Part shown: positions 26,063-35,096 of the stretch, in pieces
Layout: the number at the start of each line of letters is the position of its first letter
Numbering within the stretch: position 1 is the first letter of the stretch
Source of the DNA: UBA1794 sp031552405
Lineage (GTDB): Bacteria; Bacteroidota; Bacteroidia; Bacteroidales; Bacteroidaceae
Assembly (NCBI GenBank): GCA_031552405.1
Contig: JAVBMN010000037.1
Location: 1 to 64,000, forward strand
Direction: 5' to 3'
Length of the DNA stretch: 64,000 nucleotides
Position numbers and translations under genes: made by a program
Notes under the pieces: model-generated
What the model was told of the DNA's origin: nothing
The model's input: the letters and a program-made list of their open reading frames with translations, nothing else
Database searches by the model: none

Positions 26063-27695
26063 TAATCTTCTTCCTTAAATGATCTTTTACCTTCACATTG
26101 TACACATTCCAACCGTCAAGAATATCAACCATCTTCACAGATGAGGGTAAAGGAGGATATACAAAGGTGATCTCAATCATTTGTTTCTGATGATGCCGTA
26201 TATAAAAAGGATAACCGGTAGGATAGTCGTTACACACTTCACGTAGCATATAGGAGTCGCCAGTACGACAATCAACCAATGCCACTTTGTGTTTTTCGGG
26301 GATAATCATATAATCCCAGTCCGACTCAATAGGCTTTATCCTTGTCACAAGCGTCCGATTCTCTTCTCTCTCAATATAAATCGGACAGGCAGAGATATCA
26401 GATTTATAAGGAATGCTGCTGACAACTACTTTTGAGTACTGCGGAAGATTAGGATGTACCCGACCGTAGGTCTTATCTATTACCCCCTCGCCAGTTACTT
26501 CAGGCGATTCCTTCCAAACCTCAGCCTCTTTTGATTTCTCCTTTGCAGGTGCCGCCTCGGGAGCGGGAGCTGTAGGGGACAAATCAGAAGAAGGATTGCT
26601 CTTAGGTGTTTTGGCTGGTGCAGGTGCATTCAATGCTAGCTTTTCCGCTTCTTTTTCTATATCCGCATTCTTTAACACACCACTCTCTTCTATCTTCTCA
26701 GATAATGTGATTTCCTTAGGCATCTCTGATACTCGCGTATCTACCTTAGGCGTCAAACTTGTTACATAGATGATCTTTGCCTCCCCTTCGGTAAAGGTAA
26801 AACAGATGAAAAGCACAAGAAATAAAGGAACTATCAAGATATTACGCAGAGTATAAAACCGAACCATCCGCTGGTTCTTCATTGCTACGAAACGCTGCTT
26901 AATAAAGGAGTGGTTGAACCCGTTTGCCATGCAAATGCTGTTACTCATCACCTCCTCCAGCAGAGTAGTCTGGTACTCGTAGATATTCTGCCCGTTGTCA
27001 AGCACACTACGGTCTGCCTGAAACTCATGAATATCGCGTAACTCATGGCGCACCCACCATAAAAGCGGATTAAACCAACACAAACGTGTCACTATTTCAA
27101 TCAGGATTACATCCATATAATGCTTATGCATCACATGCCAGCGCTCATGCGCCAGAATCATTTCCACCTTTGACTGGCGGACTGTATCACTCAGATAGAT
27201 TGTGCGAAAGAATGAGAAAGGGGTTTTGATCTTTTCCGAGCGTATCACCTGGATACCACAATACTCTTCCCTTTTACTTTTCCTTTTCAGATAGATGACG
27301 CGGATCACCCCACTTAATGGGCAGCACAGCAAAATGGCTGTTACCACCAGATACACATACGTAATTACTTTTTTCCAATCCGCCTCCAACACATTAGAAA
27401 CAATAGGCGACAGGGTAGACAACTCTTCCTTATTCACATAAGAAGATAATTCTTTCTTCGCCTGTACCGTATTATCGGGGGCCACAGAATTATCTATCTC
27501 AACCAGTTGTAGTGGCGAATCATATACTTCCAGCTTCACACATGCTAACAGAATAGCCACAAAGGGCAAAAGCAACAAAAACAACCGCAACTGGTTATAA
27601 GCAGCGCTTCGTCTATATAGCAGGAAATAGAAAACGACTAGAAGCCCCGTTGCCAATACAAATTTTCCTAGCGGAAGAAGGAACGGATATAACAT
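26049..27695 (-). CDS. BlaR1-like M56 family membrane metalloprotease
   Basis: A 548-aa protein with several N-terminal transmembrane segments, zinc motif H183-ERW-H187 and the downstream Glu224/Asp227 of HEFQAD, as in M56 (BlaR1/MecR1) peptidases. After a further membrane segment (about 290-310) comes a Pro/Ala-rich linker and a roughly 150-residue periplasmic C-terminal domain. That domain is not a penicillin-binding sensor; it resembles the secreted protein encoded next door. By analogy the protein senses an envelope signal and cleaves the BlaI-type repressor encoded 74 bp upstream. The signal is unknown. Confidence 0.88.
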   Translation of the reverse strand: MLYPFLLPLGKFVLATGLLVVFYFLLYRRSAAYNQLRLFLLLLPFVAILLACVKLEVYDSPLQLVEIDNSVAPDNTVQAKKELSSYVNKEELSTLSPIVSNVLEADWKKVITYVYLVVTAILLCCPLSGVIRVIYLKRKSKREEYCGIQVIRSEKIKTPFSFFRTIYLSDTVRQSKVEMILAHERWHVMHKHYMDVILIEIVTRLCWFNPLLWWVRHELRDIHEFQADRSVLDNGQNIYEYQTTLLEEVMSNSICMANGFNHSFIKQRFVAMKNQRMVRFYTLRNILIVPLFLVLFICFTFTEGEAKIIYVTSLTPKVDTRVSEMPKEITLSEKIEESGVLKNADIEKEAEKLALNAPAPAKTPKSNPSSDLSPTAPAPEAAPAKEKSKEAEVWKESPEVTGEGVIDKTYGRVHPNLPQYSKVVVSSIPYKSDISACPIYIEREENRTLVTRIKPIESDWDYMIIPEKHKVALVDCRTGDSYMLREVCNDYPTGYPFYIRHHQKQMIEITFVYPPLPSSVKMVDILDGWNVYNVKVKDHLRKKIKVVH

Positions 27696-27769
27696 ACGTT
27701 GTATAGACTTTAAAGGTAGAAAGTCCTCCTTGGTTTTATCCCAAGGAGGAAAAATAGCACTTTCTTTGC

Positions 27770-28141
27770 TTACGATTCTTTATTCTCGTTCAGCATTCCA
27801 ATGATCTCATCAATTTCTTTGGAGGAAAGTTTCTCCTTACGCGCAAAGAACGAAATCATTGAAGTGAAAGAATCTTTGAAGAAAGTTCTTTTCACCTGGC
27901 TCATGAAAGAATCCATATATTCCTCACGGCCTACCAAAGGATAATATTGATGACTCTTACCAAAAGCCTTATGTCCTACAAAACCTTTTGTCTCCAATAT
28001 ACGCATAAAGGTTGAAACGGTAGTGTAAGCAGGTTTGGGCTCTGGATAATCTTCCAATACTTCATTCACAAAAGCAGCCTGTCTGTCCCATAACATATTC
28101 ATCAGCTGCAACTCAGATCTTGTCAATTCTCTCTTTTCCAT
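27770..28141 (-). CDS. BlaI/MecI-family transcriptional repressor
   Basis: A 123-aa winged-helix repressor (LTRSELQLMNMLWDRQAAFV; YTTVSTFMRILETKGFVGHK) with a C-terminal dimerisation helix. It presumably represses its own operon and is inactivated by proteolysis through the M56 protein encoded downstream. A -7 box TATATTTG lies about 34 bp upstream. No clear TACA-N2-TGTA operator was found, so operator recognition may differ from the staphylococcal system. Confidence 0.9.
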   Translation of the reverse strand: MEKRELTRSELQLMNMLWDRQAAFVNEVLEDYPEPKPAYTTVSTFMRILETKGFVGHKAFGKSHQYYPLVGREEYMDSFMSQVKRTFFKDSFTSMISFFARKEKLSSKEIDEIIGMLNENKES

Positions 28142-28174
28142 CGGATTCTTAGTTTATTTAGTTTAATCAGAGTA

Positions 28175-28182
28175 CAAATATA
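28175..28182 (-). promoter_or_regulatory. -7 box of the blaI-blaR1-like operon
   Basis: TATATTTG on the reverse strand, 34 bp from the start codon. A -33 element is not obvious. The rest of 28142-28328 shows no further feature. Confidence 0.5.
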
Positions 28183-28328
28183 GAACTATCCGGTTAGTAT
28201 GCCAAGCTTTTCGTATAAGTATTCTTCTGTTTTATATTTAATTAACCAAAAAGAGTAGTAATGTATCCTTTGCTCACATAAACAACGAGAAAAAGCACTT
28301 TCGTAGTTGCCCAGCGCACACTTTCTTT

Positions 28329-29585
28329 TTATTCTTTAAGACTCAATACAGCATCTTTTTCCCTTTTCACCCGCTTGGCTTTCAACATCTGATAGCGGGC
28401 AATAATATGCTTGCGGGCCAGAATAAGCTGGTAGCGATATATCAAACAAGTAAGAATGAAATACACACCAGTTTGCAGCCAGAGCGCCTGATATTCAAAC
28501 AACACATCGCTCAACAAGGCACCTGTATTATTTATGCGTACATACCCATTAATGCCAAAGGTGGAGGGAAATAGGTATGAAAACCATTTCCACCCTTCCG
28601 GGATAGAAGAACCCGGCCATGAGATCCCGCTGACAAAGAGCAGAGGGAGAGAGGTGAACACAAAGATCATCATGCAATTCTCGCGGTTACGCACAAATAT
28701 ACTGCAAGTCATAGCAAAAAAAACACATGCCGACAGGTACGGAATAATAAACGCCAATAAAGTAAGTGGATGCCCAATCTGGTTCAGACTGAAAAACATA
28801 GGCACCCCACAAAGCACATACGCCGAGATGGCCCAGATAATCATAAAGTAGCACAAAGCTTTTCCCAGTACAATACGTAGCGTACCATGATAATGGCGGT
28901 TAACCGGCACCAGATCCTGAAATCGATTGGTTTCACGGGAAGTCCCGGCCGAAAGACCTACTCCCAACAGCAACGTTTGTTGCAATAAAAGGATGAGTAC
29001 GGCCGGGATCAAAAAGGCCGCAAAGCCAGCTGTAGGATTAAAGATTGCCACATCCTTATACACAATAGGGTAAGCGGTTATCCGATCCTGACGCTCCGTA
29101 GTATTCCCGGCATACTCTACTTTAATGCGCCTATTCATATTCAGCGACACGTCTGTGGCAGCCATCAGCAGGGATTTGTAATACAGCAATCCGCTCATAT
29201 CGCAATACACAGCCACCCGTGTCTGTTTTCCGCGGTGAATATCTTCCGAAAAAGAAGAGGGTACATGCAGGATGCCGTATGCCCCCCGGTTTCGCAACAC
29301 TTTCTTCGCCTCTTCCATATCAGCCACACGGGCTACAATCTTCACTACGGAAGTGGCATTCACCTTGCGGATAAACTCTCGGCTCAGGCGACTATGCGAT
29401 TGATCCAATGCCACTACCGGCACATCGTGCACGGTCTCATTATTATAGATGAATGCATAAAGAAGAGGATAACCCAGCGGGAGGAGGATGAAAAAGATCA
29501 ATACCCCTTGGTCGCGCACAGTCAGCTTCATTTCGCGCCACCAGATATAAAGCAGGTCTCGAAAGGCTTCTTTAAAGTAGCTCAT
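28329..29585 (-). CDS. ABC-2 type permease of an exporter, second copy
   Basis: A 418-aa protein: an N-terminal membrane helix (FFILLPLGYPLLYAFIY), a large periplasmic domain (about 45-180), then five to six C-terminal transmembrane helices, the ABC-2 (YhhJ/YbhR) layout. It overlaps the preceding permease gene by 4 bp. With HlyD- and TolC-type partners it would export a hydrophobic compound across both membranes. It lacks any nucleotide-binding domain, and no ATPase gene is in the cluster. Confidence 0.85.
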   Translation of the reverse strand: MSYFKEAFRDLLYIWWREMKLTVRDQGVLIFFILLPLGYPLLYAFIYNNETVHDVPVVALDQSHSRLSREFIRKVNATSVVKIVARVADMEEAKKVLRNRGAYGILHVPSSFSEDIHRGKQTRVAVYCDMSGLLYYKSLLMAATDVSLNMNRRIKVEYAGNTTERQDRITAYPIVYKDVAIFNPTAGFAAFLIPAVLILLLQQTLLLGVGLSAGTSRETNRFQDLVPVNRHYHGTLRIVLGKALCYFMIIWAISAYVLCGVPMFFSLNQIGHPLTLLAFIIPYLSACVFFAMTCSIFVRNRENCMMIFVFTSLPLLFVSGISWPGSSIPEGWKWFSYLFPSTFGINGYVRINNTGALLSDVLFEYQALWLQTGVYFILTCLIYRYQLILARKHIIARYQMLKAKRVKREKDAVLSLKE

Positions 29586-30760
29586 AATATATATTTAGTA
29601 TGTACCAGTTCAGCCTTCAGCGTTCTCAACAGGCAAAGTGGCAGCAGGCAAAAGAGCAGCAATGCCACATAATGCGGCCACACGCACATTGCCGGATAAC
29701 CGTTCAATGCATGATTGGTATAAATCAGGAAATAGTGACGAAGCGGAAAAAGCCAGGCCAATCCTTGCAATACAGGATGCATAGCCATCACCGGAAAGCT
29801 AAAGCCGGATATCGACACCGACACCACGCCCCATAAAGAGGCAAAGCTAAGTGCCAGCCTCAGCGCTGGAAGCACACTAATCATCAGCACCCCCATTCCC
29901 TGTGAAGCCAGAATGAAGAGAAATGTATTGAATATCATGCCGGCAATCCCTCCATTACAGGGATAGTGGAGATACTCATACAGATACACATTATAAAACA
30001 GCCCTACGAGAAAAAACACAAGCGTTTGCGGAAGCAGTTTCCCCACCAAGGCAAGTGGCATGGAGCGTTTCGCCTCCAAGAGCCAGCGCCGGGCAGTCCT
30101 TTCTTTTATTTCCACCCCAATGGAATATACCGTAACCATAAATACCATCAAAGACAACACTGCCGGTATTAATGTATTAGAAAGGTATACGGAGTAGTTC
30201 AGCCAAGGGTTATTCAGCGGATGAGTTTCTATCACTATGGGCTGCAAAACAGCCATCGCCTGTTGCTCAGTAGCACCTTTGGCATACAATGTTTGTCGGG
30301 CCACAGCTCCGCCCATAAGCTCTCCTACCACACGCATATCCCTGTATATCAACGATCCGGCAATAAGATACGAATAATTGCTATAAAAAGAAACCACCGG
30401 CTGGCGAGAGGCCAACGCATCCCGCGTCATCCCCCTTGGGATGTAAAAGAAGCCATAAATCTGCCCTCTTTGTACAGCCTGTCGAGCCTGCGCCACATCC
30501 GCATAATGCTCCACTATTTCAGTTTGCGGAAAGGAGTTGAGATTACGCAGTACGCTGCGCGACAGGAAAGAGCGATCCAGGTCCACCGCCCCCACAGGCA
30601 GGTTTTGCGGAAGCCCCTCATCCATAAGCGAGGTAAAGAACAGGGTACAAAACAATGGAGCAACCACCATACAAAAGAAGTAAAGCGGGCGTTTTACCAA
30701 CCTCCGGCATTCCCGTCGGCACAGGGCATACAACACATTATACCATTTCTGATCCCTCAT
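29582..30760 (-). CDS. ABC-2 type permease of an exporter, first copy
   Basis: A 392-aa paralogue of the downstream permease with the same layout: basic N-terminus, first helix (FFCMVVAPLFCTLFFTSL), periplasmic domain (VGAVDLDRSFLSRSVLRNLN), then a membrane bundle. It starts 10 bp after the HlyD-like gene ends and overlaps the next permease gene. The two probably form a heterodimeric channel. Confidence 0.85.
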   Translation of the reverse strand: MRDQKWYNVLYALCRRECRRLVKRPLYFFCMVVAPLFCTLFFTSLMDEGLPQNLPVGAVDLDRSFLSRSVLRNLNSFPQTEIVEHYADVAQARQAVQRGQIYGFFYIPRGMTRDALASRQPVVSFYSNYSYLIAGSLIYRDMRVVGELMGGAVARQTLYAKGATEQQAMAVLQPIVIETHPLNNPWLNYSVYLSNTLIPAVLSLMVFMVTVYSIGVEIKERTARRWLLEAKRSMPLALVGKLLPQTLVFFLVGLFYNVYLYEYLHYPCNGGIAGMIFNTFLFILASQGMGVLMISVLPALRLALSFASLWGVVSVSISGFSFPVMAMHPVLQGLAWLFPLRHYFLIYTNHALNGYPAMCVWPHYVALLLFCLLPLCLLRTLKAELVHTKYIL

Positions 30761-30770
30761 AGCACACCTT

Positions 30771-31763
30771 TTATCGCTCCAATATCACAGACATGCCGGC
30801 CCGCAATCCTTCTACAGGTTGCAACGGGAGAGCCTTTACTTCAAACGTTTTCAGATCGTACTGCCCCGTAGTCTTGGTTGCTTTCCAGGCAGCAAAAGAC
30901 CCCATATCCTTCATATAAGTAACTTTGAGTTTTACTTCCTTTTTCCCAAGGGCCGGAATATAGGCAATACACTCCTTGCCCACGGCTAAATCCCGTAATA
31001 AGTCCTCACGCACCTGGAAAGTGACCCATACATTCTCCACCATCGCCACACTCATAATGGGCGCTCCGGTGCCCACCAATTCGCCCAACTTGGGATATAC
31101 CTCCGTAACCTCTCCGGCCATTTGTGCTGTGAGCACCATCTCCTTCTTATACGACTCCACCTCGGCAACCGCCCCTTTGGCACGAGCCACAAGGGCGGCG
31201 GCAGCCAACTTATCCTCACGCTCCGCACCGTTACGGGCCATGTCATACTGCGACTTCGCCGCGCGCTCGGTAGCAATGGCCGCATTACGCTGGGCGGTGG
31301 CTTCATCCAATTTCTGAGCACTCATTACTCCCTGCTCGGAAAGGTTCTTTACCCGGATATAGGTTTTCTCGGCAATCTCCATACCTGCTATTGCCTTTTG
31401 CCACATCTCATAAGCGCCTTGTATCTGTTCCTGACGGGCACCTTTCAAGGCTTTTTCATTCTGCGCCTGCGCAGCGCTCTCTGCCGCAGTGGCCTGCTCA
31501 AGTTTTGCATCCACCTCAGGAGCCTCAAGAACAACAAGAGTATCACCGGCATCCACCAGCATTCCCTCCTCCGCACAAATCCTGAGGATGCGCCCCGGCA
31601 CCTTCCCGGACACCCGATATTCAGCCACTTCTGCTTCGCCTTGTATCATTTCAGGTCCGGCCTTAAGCAAGAAGAAACCGGCCAATGCCACTATACATAC
31701 GAGAATCGCAAAAGCGGAAAATGCAATGATTATATTGATGTTTTTATATTTTGATGTAGACAT
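30771..31763 (-). CDS. HlyD-type periplasmic adaptor
   Basis: A 330-aa protein with one N-terminal membrane anchor (about 10-32), split biotinyl-lipoyl motif (VSGKVPGRILRICAEEGMLV early, MAGEVTEVYPKLGELVGTGA late), a coiled-coil alpha hairpin in between (KALKGARQEQ...AERED) and a beta-barrel domain. It bridges the inner-membrane permeases and the TolC-like outer membrane channel encoded upstream. Confidence 0.92.
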   Translation of the reverse strand: MSTSKYKNINIIIAFSAFAILVCIVALAGFFLLKAGPEMIQGEAEVAEYRVSGKVPGRILRICAEEGMLVDAGDTLVVLEAPEVDAKLEQATAAESAAQAQNEKALKGARQEQIQGAYEMWQKAIAGMEIAEKTYIRVKNLSEQGVMSAQKLDEATAQRNAAIATERAAKSQYDMARNGAEREDKLAAAALVARAKGAVAEVESYKKEMVLTAQMAGEVTEVYPKLGELVGTGAPIMSVAMVENVWVTFQVREDLLRDLAVGKECIAYIPALGKKEVKLKVTYMKDMGSFAAWKATKTTGQYDLKTFEVKALPLQPVEGLRAGMSVILER

Positions 31764-31807
31764 ATCCGATAAATTTTAAAGATTATACATTATATATATG
31801 ATGCTGT

Positions 31808-33307
31808 TCATTCGCCGGAATACAATTCACCGGTAGCCTTTTGCAGATACACATTAGCCAGTTTCTGTTCTATTTGGGCATCAATACGCTCCGTCTGAGC
31901 CTGAAGCCAGGCGGTGTGAGCCTCAAGAGTGGTACTGGCAGGAATCACTCCTTCCTCAAATCCGAGCGTGGCATGTTTCAGGTTTTCTTCGGCTCGAAGC
32001 ATATTGCGCTCAGCCCGAGAGAGTTTCTTCTGCGCTTCCGTCAACTGGAAAGAAGCCTGGCTAACCTGCAACTCTATCTTTTCGCGGGTATCCTGAAGCT
32101 GCAACTGCGAAATGCGAGCCTCAGCCTTGGCAGCACGTACCTTATGAGTGCCTTCTCCCCAATGCCAGATGGGAATTTGCATCATGACGCTTACGTTCCA
32201 CATTCCACGAAACTTATTCTCGAAGCCATTAAACAAGGAGGGGTTGGTTACAATATAATTGCCCAGCAGGGCTACTTGAGGGAGAAACTCAGAGCGGACA
32301 ATGTGTATTTTCTCATCGTATATTTTACCAGCCAATCCCAAGCTTTGCAGCTCCGGCCTGAGTTCCATAGCGCGAAGCACGATATCTTCTGTATGAGCAG
32401 TTCTCACCGGTTGGAGCTGTTCCAGACTCTCATCTTCCAGTTCCATGCGGCTATCCAAAGGCAAGCCACAAAGCTGTGAAAGAAGCATCCGACTCAAGCT
32501 TAACCCATTCTCTACTTTCGTTAATGCCATCTCCGCCTCATTAAGTTTCACACCAATGGAAAGGCCATCAGCCCGGGTAGCCATCCCTTCCGCAATCATT
32601 TTGTATACATCGTCATCCAGTTTCTGAAGCAATTCCAAATAGCTTTCCGCCAAGCGCCGCTTCCCCGCCAACGATACTACCTGCCAATAAGTTTCATCTA
32701 CTCCGAGGATGAGATTTTGAAGTTCCGTGTCATGCTGTGTCCCAACCAGGCGCTCGGCATATTTCGTCAGGCGGTTGTAAGCGGCTATTCGCCCCCCCAT
32801 AAACAAGGGCTGACTCACCGTCACCACTCCCGTGTACACATTTCGTATATCCGGATTTAGTGCATCCGACAAGCCCGAGATATCCGGCAGAGGCCCCATC
32901 CCCTGCTCCATCTGCTCAATGATTTGCAGAAAAACAGGGTTCTGCGTACTTTGATAAGCAAACTGAGCTAAAGCCTCAATCGACTGTCCCATACCAGTAA
33001 ACGCAGTACCCAGATCGGACGCCAACGAAGAGAGTGCCGCCTGATCAACCCCGCTCACCAGTCCCAATTTGCGGGAATTGTGCATATACACAGCAGTAGC
33101 CGAGAGGCTGGGAAGATAATTGGTAAATGCAGCTTTACGCTCCTCGGTGGCTTTCTTCATTTTCTCGCCACTGATACGCAAAGTCTTGTTATTGGCAATG
33201 GCTAAAGAACGGCAACTGTCAATAGACAAAACCTGTTGTGCCGTCAAGGGCACACAGCTCCATACACTACCTATTAATAATAAGACGGACAAGCATTGTT
33301 TCCTCAT
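31808..33307 (-). CDS. TolC-family outer membrane efflux protein
   Basis: A 499-aa secreted protein with a signal peptide (MRKQCLSVLLLIGSVWSCVP, cleavage near LTAQ) and the duplicated long helices of OEP/TolC proteins. Each half ends in a heptad-rich region, such as EAQKKLSRAERNMLRAEENL. It is the first gene of the exporter operon and starts 26 bp after a promoter. Confidence 0.92.
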   Translation of the reverse strand: MRKQCLSVLLLIGSVWSCVPLTAQQVLSIDSCRSLAIANNKTLRISGEKMKKATEERKAAFTNYLPSLSATAVYMHNSRKLGLVSGVDQAALSSLASDLGTAFTGMGQSIEALAQFAYQSTQNPVFLQIIEQMEQGMGPLPDISGLSDALNPDIRNVYTGVVTVSQPLFMGGRIAAYNRLTKYAERLVGTQHDTELQNLILGVDETYWQVVSLAGKRRLAESYLELLQKLDDDVYKMIAEGMATRADGLSIGVKLNEAEMALTKVENGLSLSRMLLSQLCGLPLDSRMELEDESLEQLQPVRTAHTEDIVLRAMELRPELQSLGLAGKIYDEKIHIVRSEFLPQVALLGNYIVTNPSLFNGFENKFRGMWNVSVMMQIPIWHWGEGTHKVRAAKAEARISQLQLQDTREKIELQVSQASFQLTEAQKKLSRAERNMLRAEENLKHATLGFEEGVIPASTTLEAHTAWLQAQTERIDAQIEQKLANVYLQKATGELYSGE

Positions 33308-33332
33308 GTGTTCTTTCTCTATTATTTCGATA

Positions 33333-33364
33333 CAAAAGTAGGGCTTTCCAATTGGCCTATCAAG
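33333..33364 (-). promoter_or_regulatory. Exporter operon promoter
   Basis: On the reverse strand CTTG (33364-33361), 20 bp and TACTTTTG (33340-33333). The spacer holds CCAATTGG (33348-33355) nested in a GGGCTT...AAGCCC inverted repeat, an operator-like arrangement. A further TATATTTG lies at 33414-33407. The rest of 33365-33630 shows nothing recognisable. Confidence 0.5.
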
Positions 33365-33630
33365 CCCCTTTAACAGGTTTTATTGTCCTAAACGGCTCAT
33401 AACCTGCAAATATAGAAAGATAAAGCAAGATTACAATCCCGTGTGTTGTTTTTCTGTTTCCCACAAAAAGACAATGAATTATGCACCCTGAAAAAAGCAT
33501 CAAACACCGTATTGTCCATCACAGAACAAGGAGATCAAACAGATAACAAACTCATTATCAATCACAAAAGACCTTTTTCGCCATTCATTTTTGTCCATTA
33601 CTTTGTGCACCGACTTTCTGAAAGAGCACC

Positions 33631-33638
33631 TACCTTTG
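33631..33638 (+). promoter_or_regulatory. -7 box upstream of the propeller-like lipoprotein gene
   Basis: TACCTTTG, 80 bp before the ATG; the nearest TTTG upstream is at 33603, slightly too far (24 bp). Confidence 0.45.
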
Positions 33639-33718
33639 CCTCCATAAAAGTTCCTGATAGCGCTATTTAATACCGGAACAAGATCCAATCGATGTAAAAC
33701 TCTTAAAAATCATTCATT

Positions 33719-35002
33719 ATGAAAACTTCACTTTTCAACCTACAATTTGGGAGCTTTGCTCTTCTATCAGTCTTCTACAGTGGCTGCACCGCAAAAACTG
33801 CTGAGCCCTCAATGTCCGACATGCCCGTGGTAGCCACTACGATACAAGTCGGCAGCTATCCGGTACTGAGTTGTTCGGCAGAACAATTGAAAGATACCGT
33901 ACGGATACCACTCAGCGAACTGGCTGATGAACTGCACATCGTGCCACTTGACGGCAGTGATGTGGCACAGGTAAAAGCAGGATCTTTCAGTCTCCTCTCG
34001 GAGAAATACATTTTAGTGTATAACAAGACATACAGCCACATACCAGCTAAGGTATTTACAAAAGAAGGAAAATACCTAACGGACATAGCCCCAATCCAAA
34101 CCCAAACCAAGTGGGTAAAGAAAGGGACTAATGAGCTGATTAAGACAGACACTCCTGTGAATGCACCTGTATACCATTACCAGATTGACGATAAGACAGA
34201 CCGGGTATACTTCATAGACTGTAATTCGTCCATCATTTTATCCCAAGAAATCGCAGAAAACGGAACTCATCACGGATTTCACAAACTGGCGGAGAATATC
34301 CGTTTCCCTAAAGCAGTATTCCGTGTACAGGATAATCTGTTACATGTCATGGGGCTGTCTTTCGATGCCAAGAATCCCGCCACGCAATACACCGCATTTA
34401 CCCAAGAGGTGAACAACCCTCAACGTATCATACATGCAGTATCTGCCCAGAATTATGTACGAAGCCAGGGGAAATACAGCAATGAAATATATCTGAATGA
34501 AAATACGGAAGAACTTTCTATGGCATTCATTAGCAGTTTACTTCCCGAGAGTCAAGAAGCAGATACGCTATACTACTATCGCCCCGGAGCGTCACAACTG
34601 ATACCTAAATTTGTAATGACTCCCCCAAAAGGGTGCACGGTATACTACAATGAGCTGCCTGCCTATTATTATGGAAATATCTCTACCATAAAACAAATCG
34701 CCACCGGTTCCTATCAGGGAGAAAGAGGAGAAGATTTCCTAATTGAGAAAGCTAGCGGACGGGGCGGAATCGCTATCCTGGTAAATGACTATTTAGACGG
34801 AAGTGTGGACCCAATGGGCATTTTTTGTTTTCGCAACGGATACTACCAGCACCTTATCGAACCCAAAGAGCTGAAAGAGTTGCTAACCCGTTGCCTGAAA
34901 AACGGAAAACTCAGCAGTGAGAAAGAAAAGGAGTATACCAAGCTGCGCGATTCGATTGGTACCAATGACAACAGCTACCTGATTTACGCACGGCTAAAGT
35001 AA
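33719..35002 (+). CDS. Probable six-bladed propeller lipoprotein
   Basis: A 427-aa protein with a lipoprotein signal (lipobox SGC near residue 22). The segment RIPLSELADELHIVPLDGSD followed by SEKYILVYN and VFTKEGKYL resembles the 6-bladed beta-propeller (DUF4934-type) lipoproteins of Bacteroides, where a blade begins by comparing values at a sensor-like site. No enzymatic motif is visible. It stands alone, ending in a hairpin terminator. The next gene encodes a TPR-membrane regulator, and such proteins are sometimes found together. The family call is moderate. Confidence 0.55.
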   Translation: MKTSLFNLQFGSFALLSVFYSGCTAKTAEPSMSDMPVVATTIQVGSYPVLSCSAEQLKDTVRIPLSELADELHIVPLDGSDVAQVKAGSFSLLSEKYILVYNKTYSHIPAKVFTKEGKYLTDIAPIQTQTKWVKKGTNELIKTDTPVNAPVYHYQIDDKTDRVYFIDCNSSIILSQEIAENGTHHGFHKLAENIRFPKAVFRVQDNLLHVMGLSFDAKNPATQYTAFTQEVNNPQRIIHAVSAQNYVRSQGKYSNEIYLNENTEELSMAFISSLLPESQEADTLYYYRPGASQLIPKFVMTPPKGCTVYYNELPAYYYGNISTIKQIATGSYQGERGEDFLIEKASGRGGIAILVNDYLDGSVDPMGIFCFRNGYYQHLIEPKELKELLTRCLKNGKLSSEKEKEYTKLRDSIGTNDNSYLIYARLK

Positions 35003-35022
35003 ATTAGCCAACTGTCTACCCC

Positions 35023-35062
35023 CATTAATCCGCAATACGTACGCATGTATTGCGGATTAATG
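35023..35062. terminator. Terminator hairpin, 16-bp stem
   Basis: CATTAATCCGCAATAC (35023-35038) and its exact complement (35047-35062) enclose an 8-nt loop. It ends 2 bp before the -7 box of the next gene, so it may also influence that promoter. No long T-run follows. Confidence 0.7.
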
Positions 35063-35064
35063 AG

Positions 35065-35072
35065 TAGTTTTG
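35065..35072 (+). promoter_or_regulatory. -7 box of the TPR regulator gene
   Basis: TAGTTTTG, 24 bp before the ATG at 35097. The expected -33 position falls inside the terminator hairpin and has no TTTG. Confidence 0.45.
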
Positions 35073-35096
35073 TACACCTCAATCCGTTTCACAAAT

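Noticed and set aside
25356..28141. BlaI/BlaR1-like genes as a beta-lactam resistance operon
   Set aside because: No beta-lactamase gene is adjacent, and the M56 protein lacks a penicillin-binding C-terminal domain.
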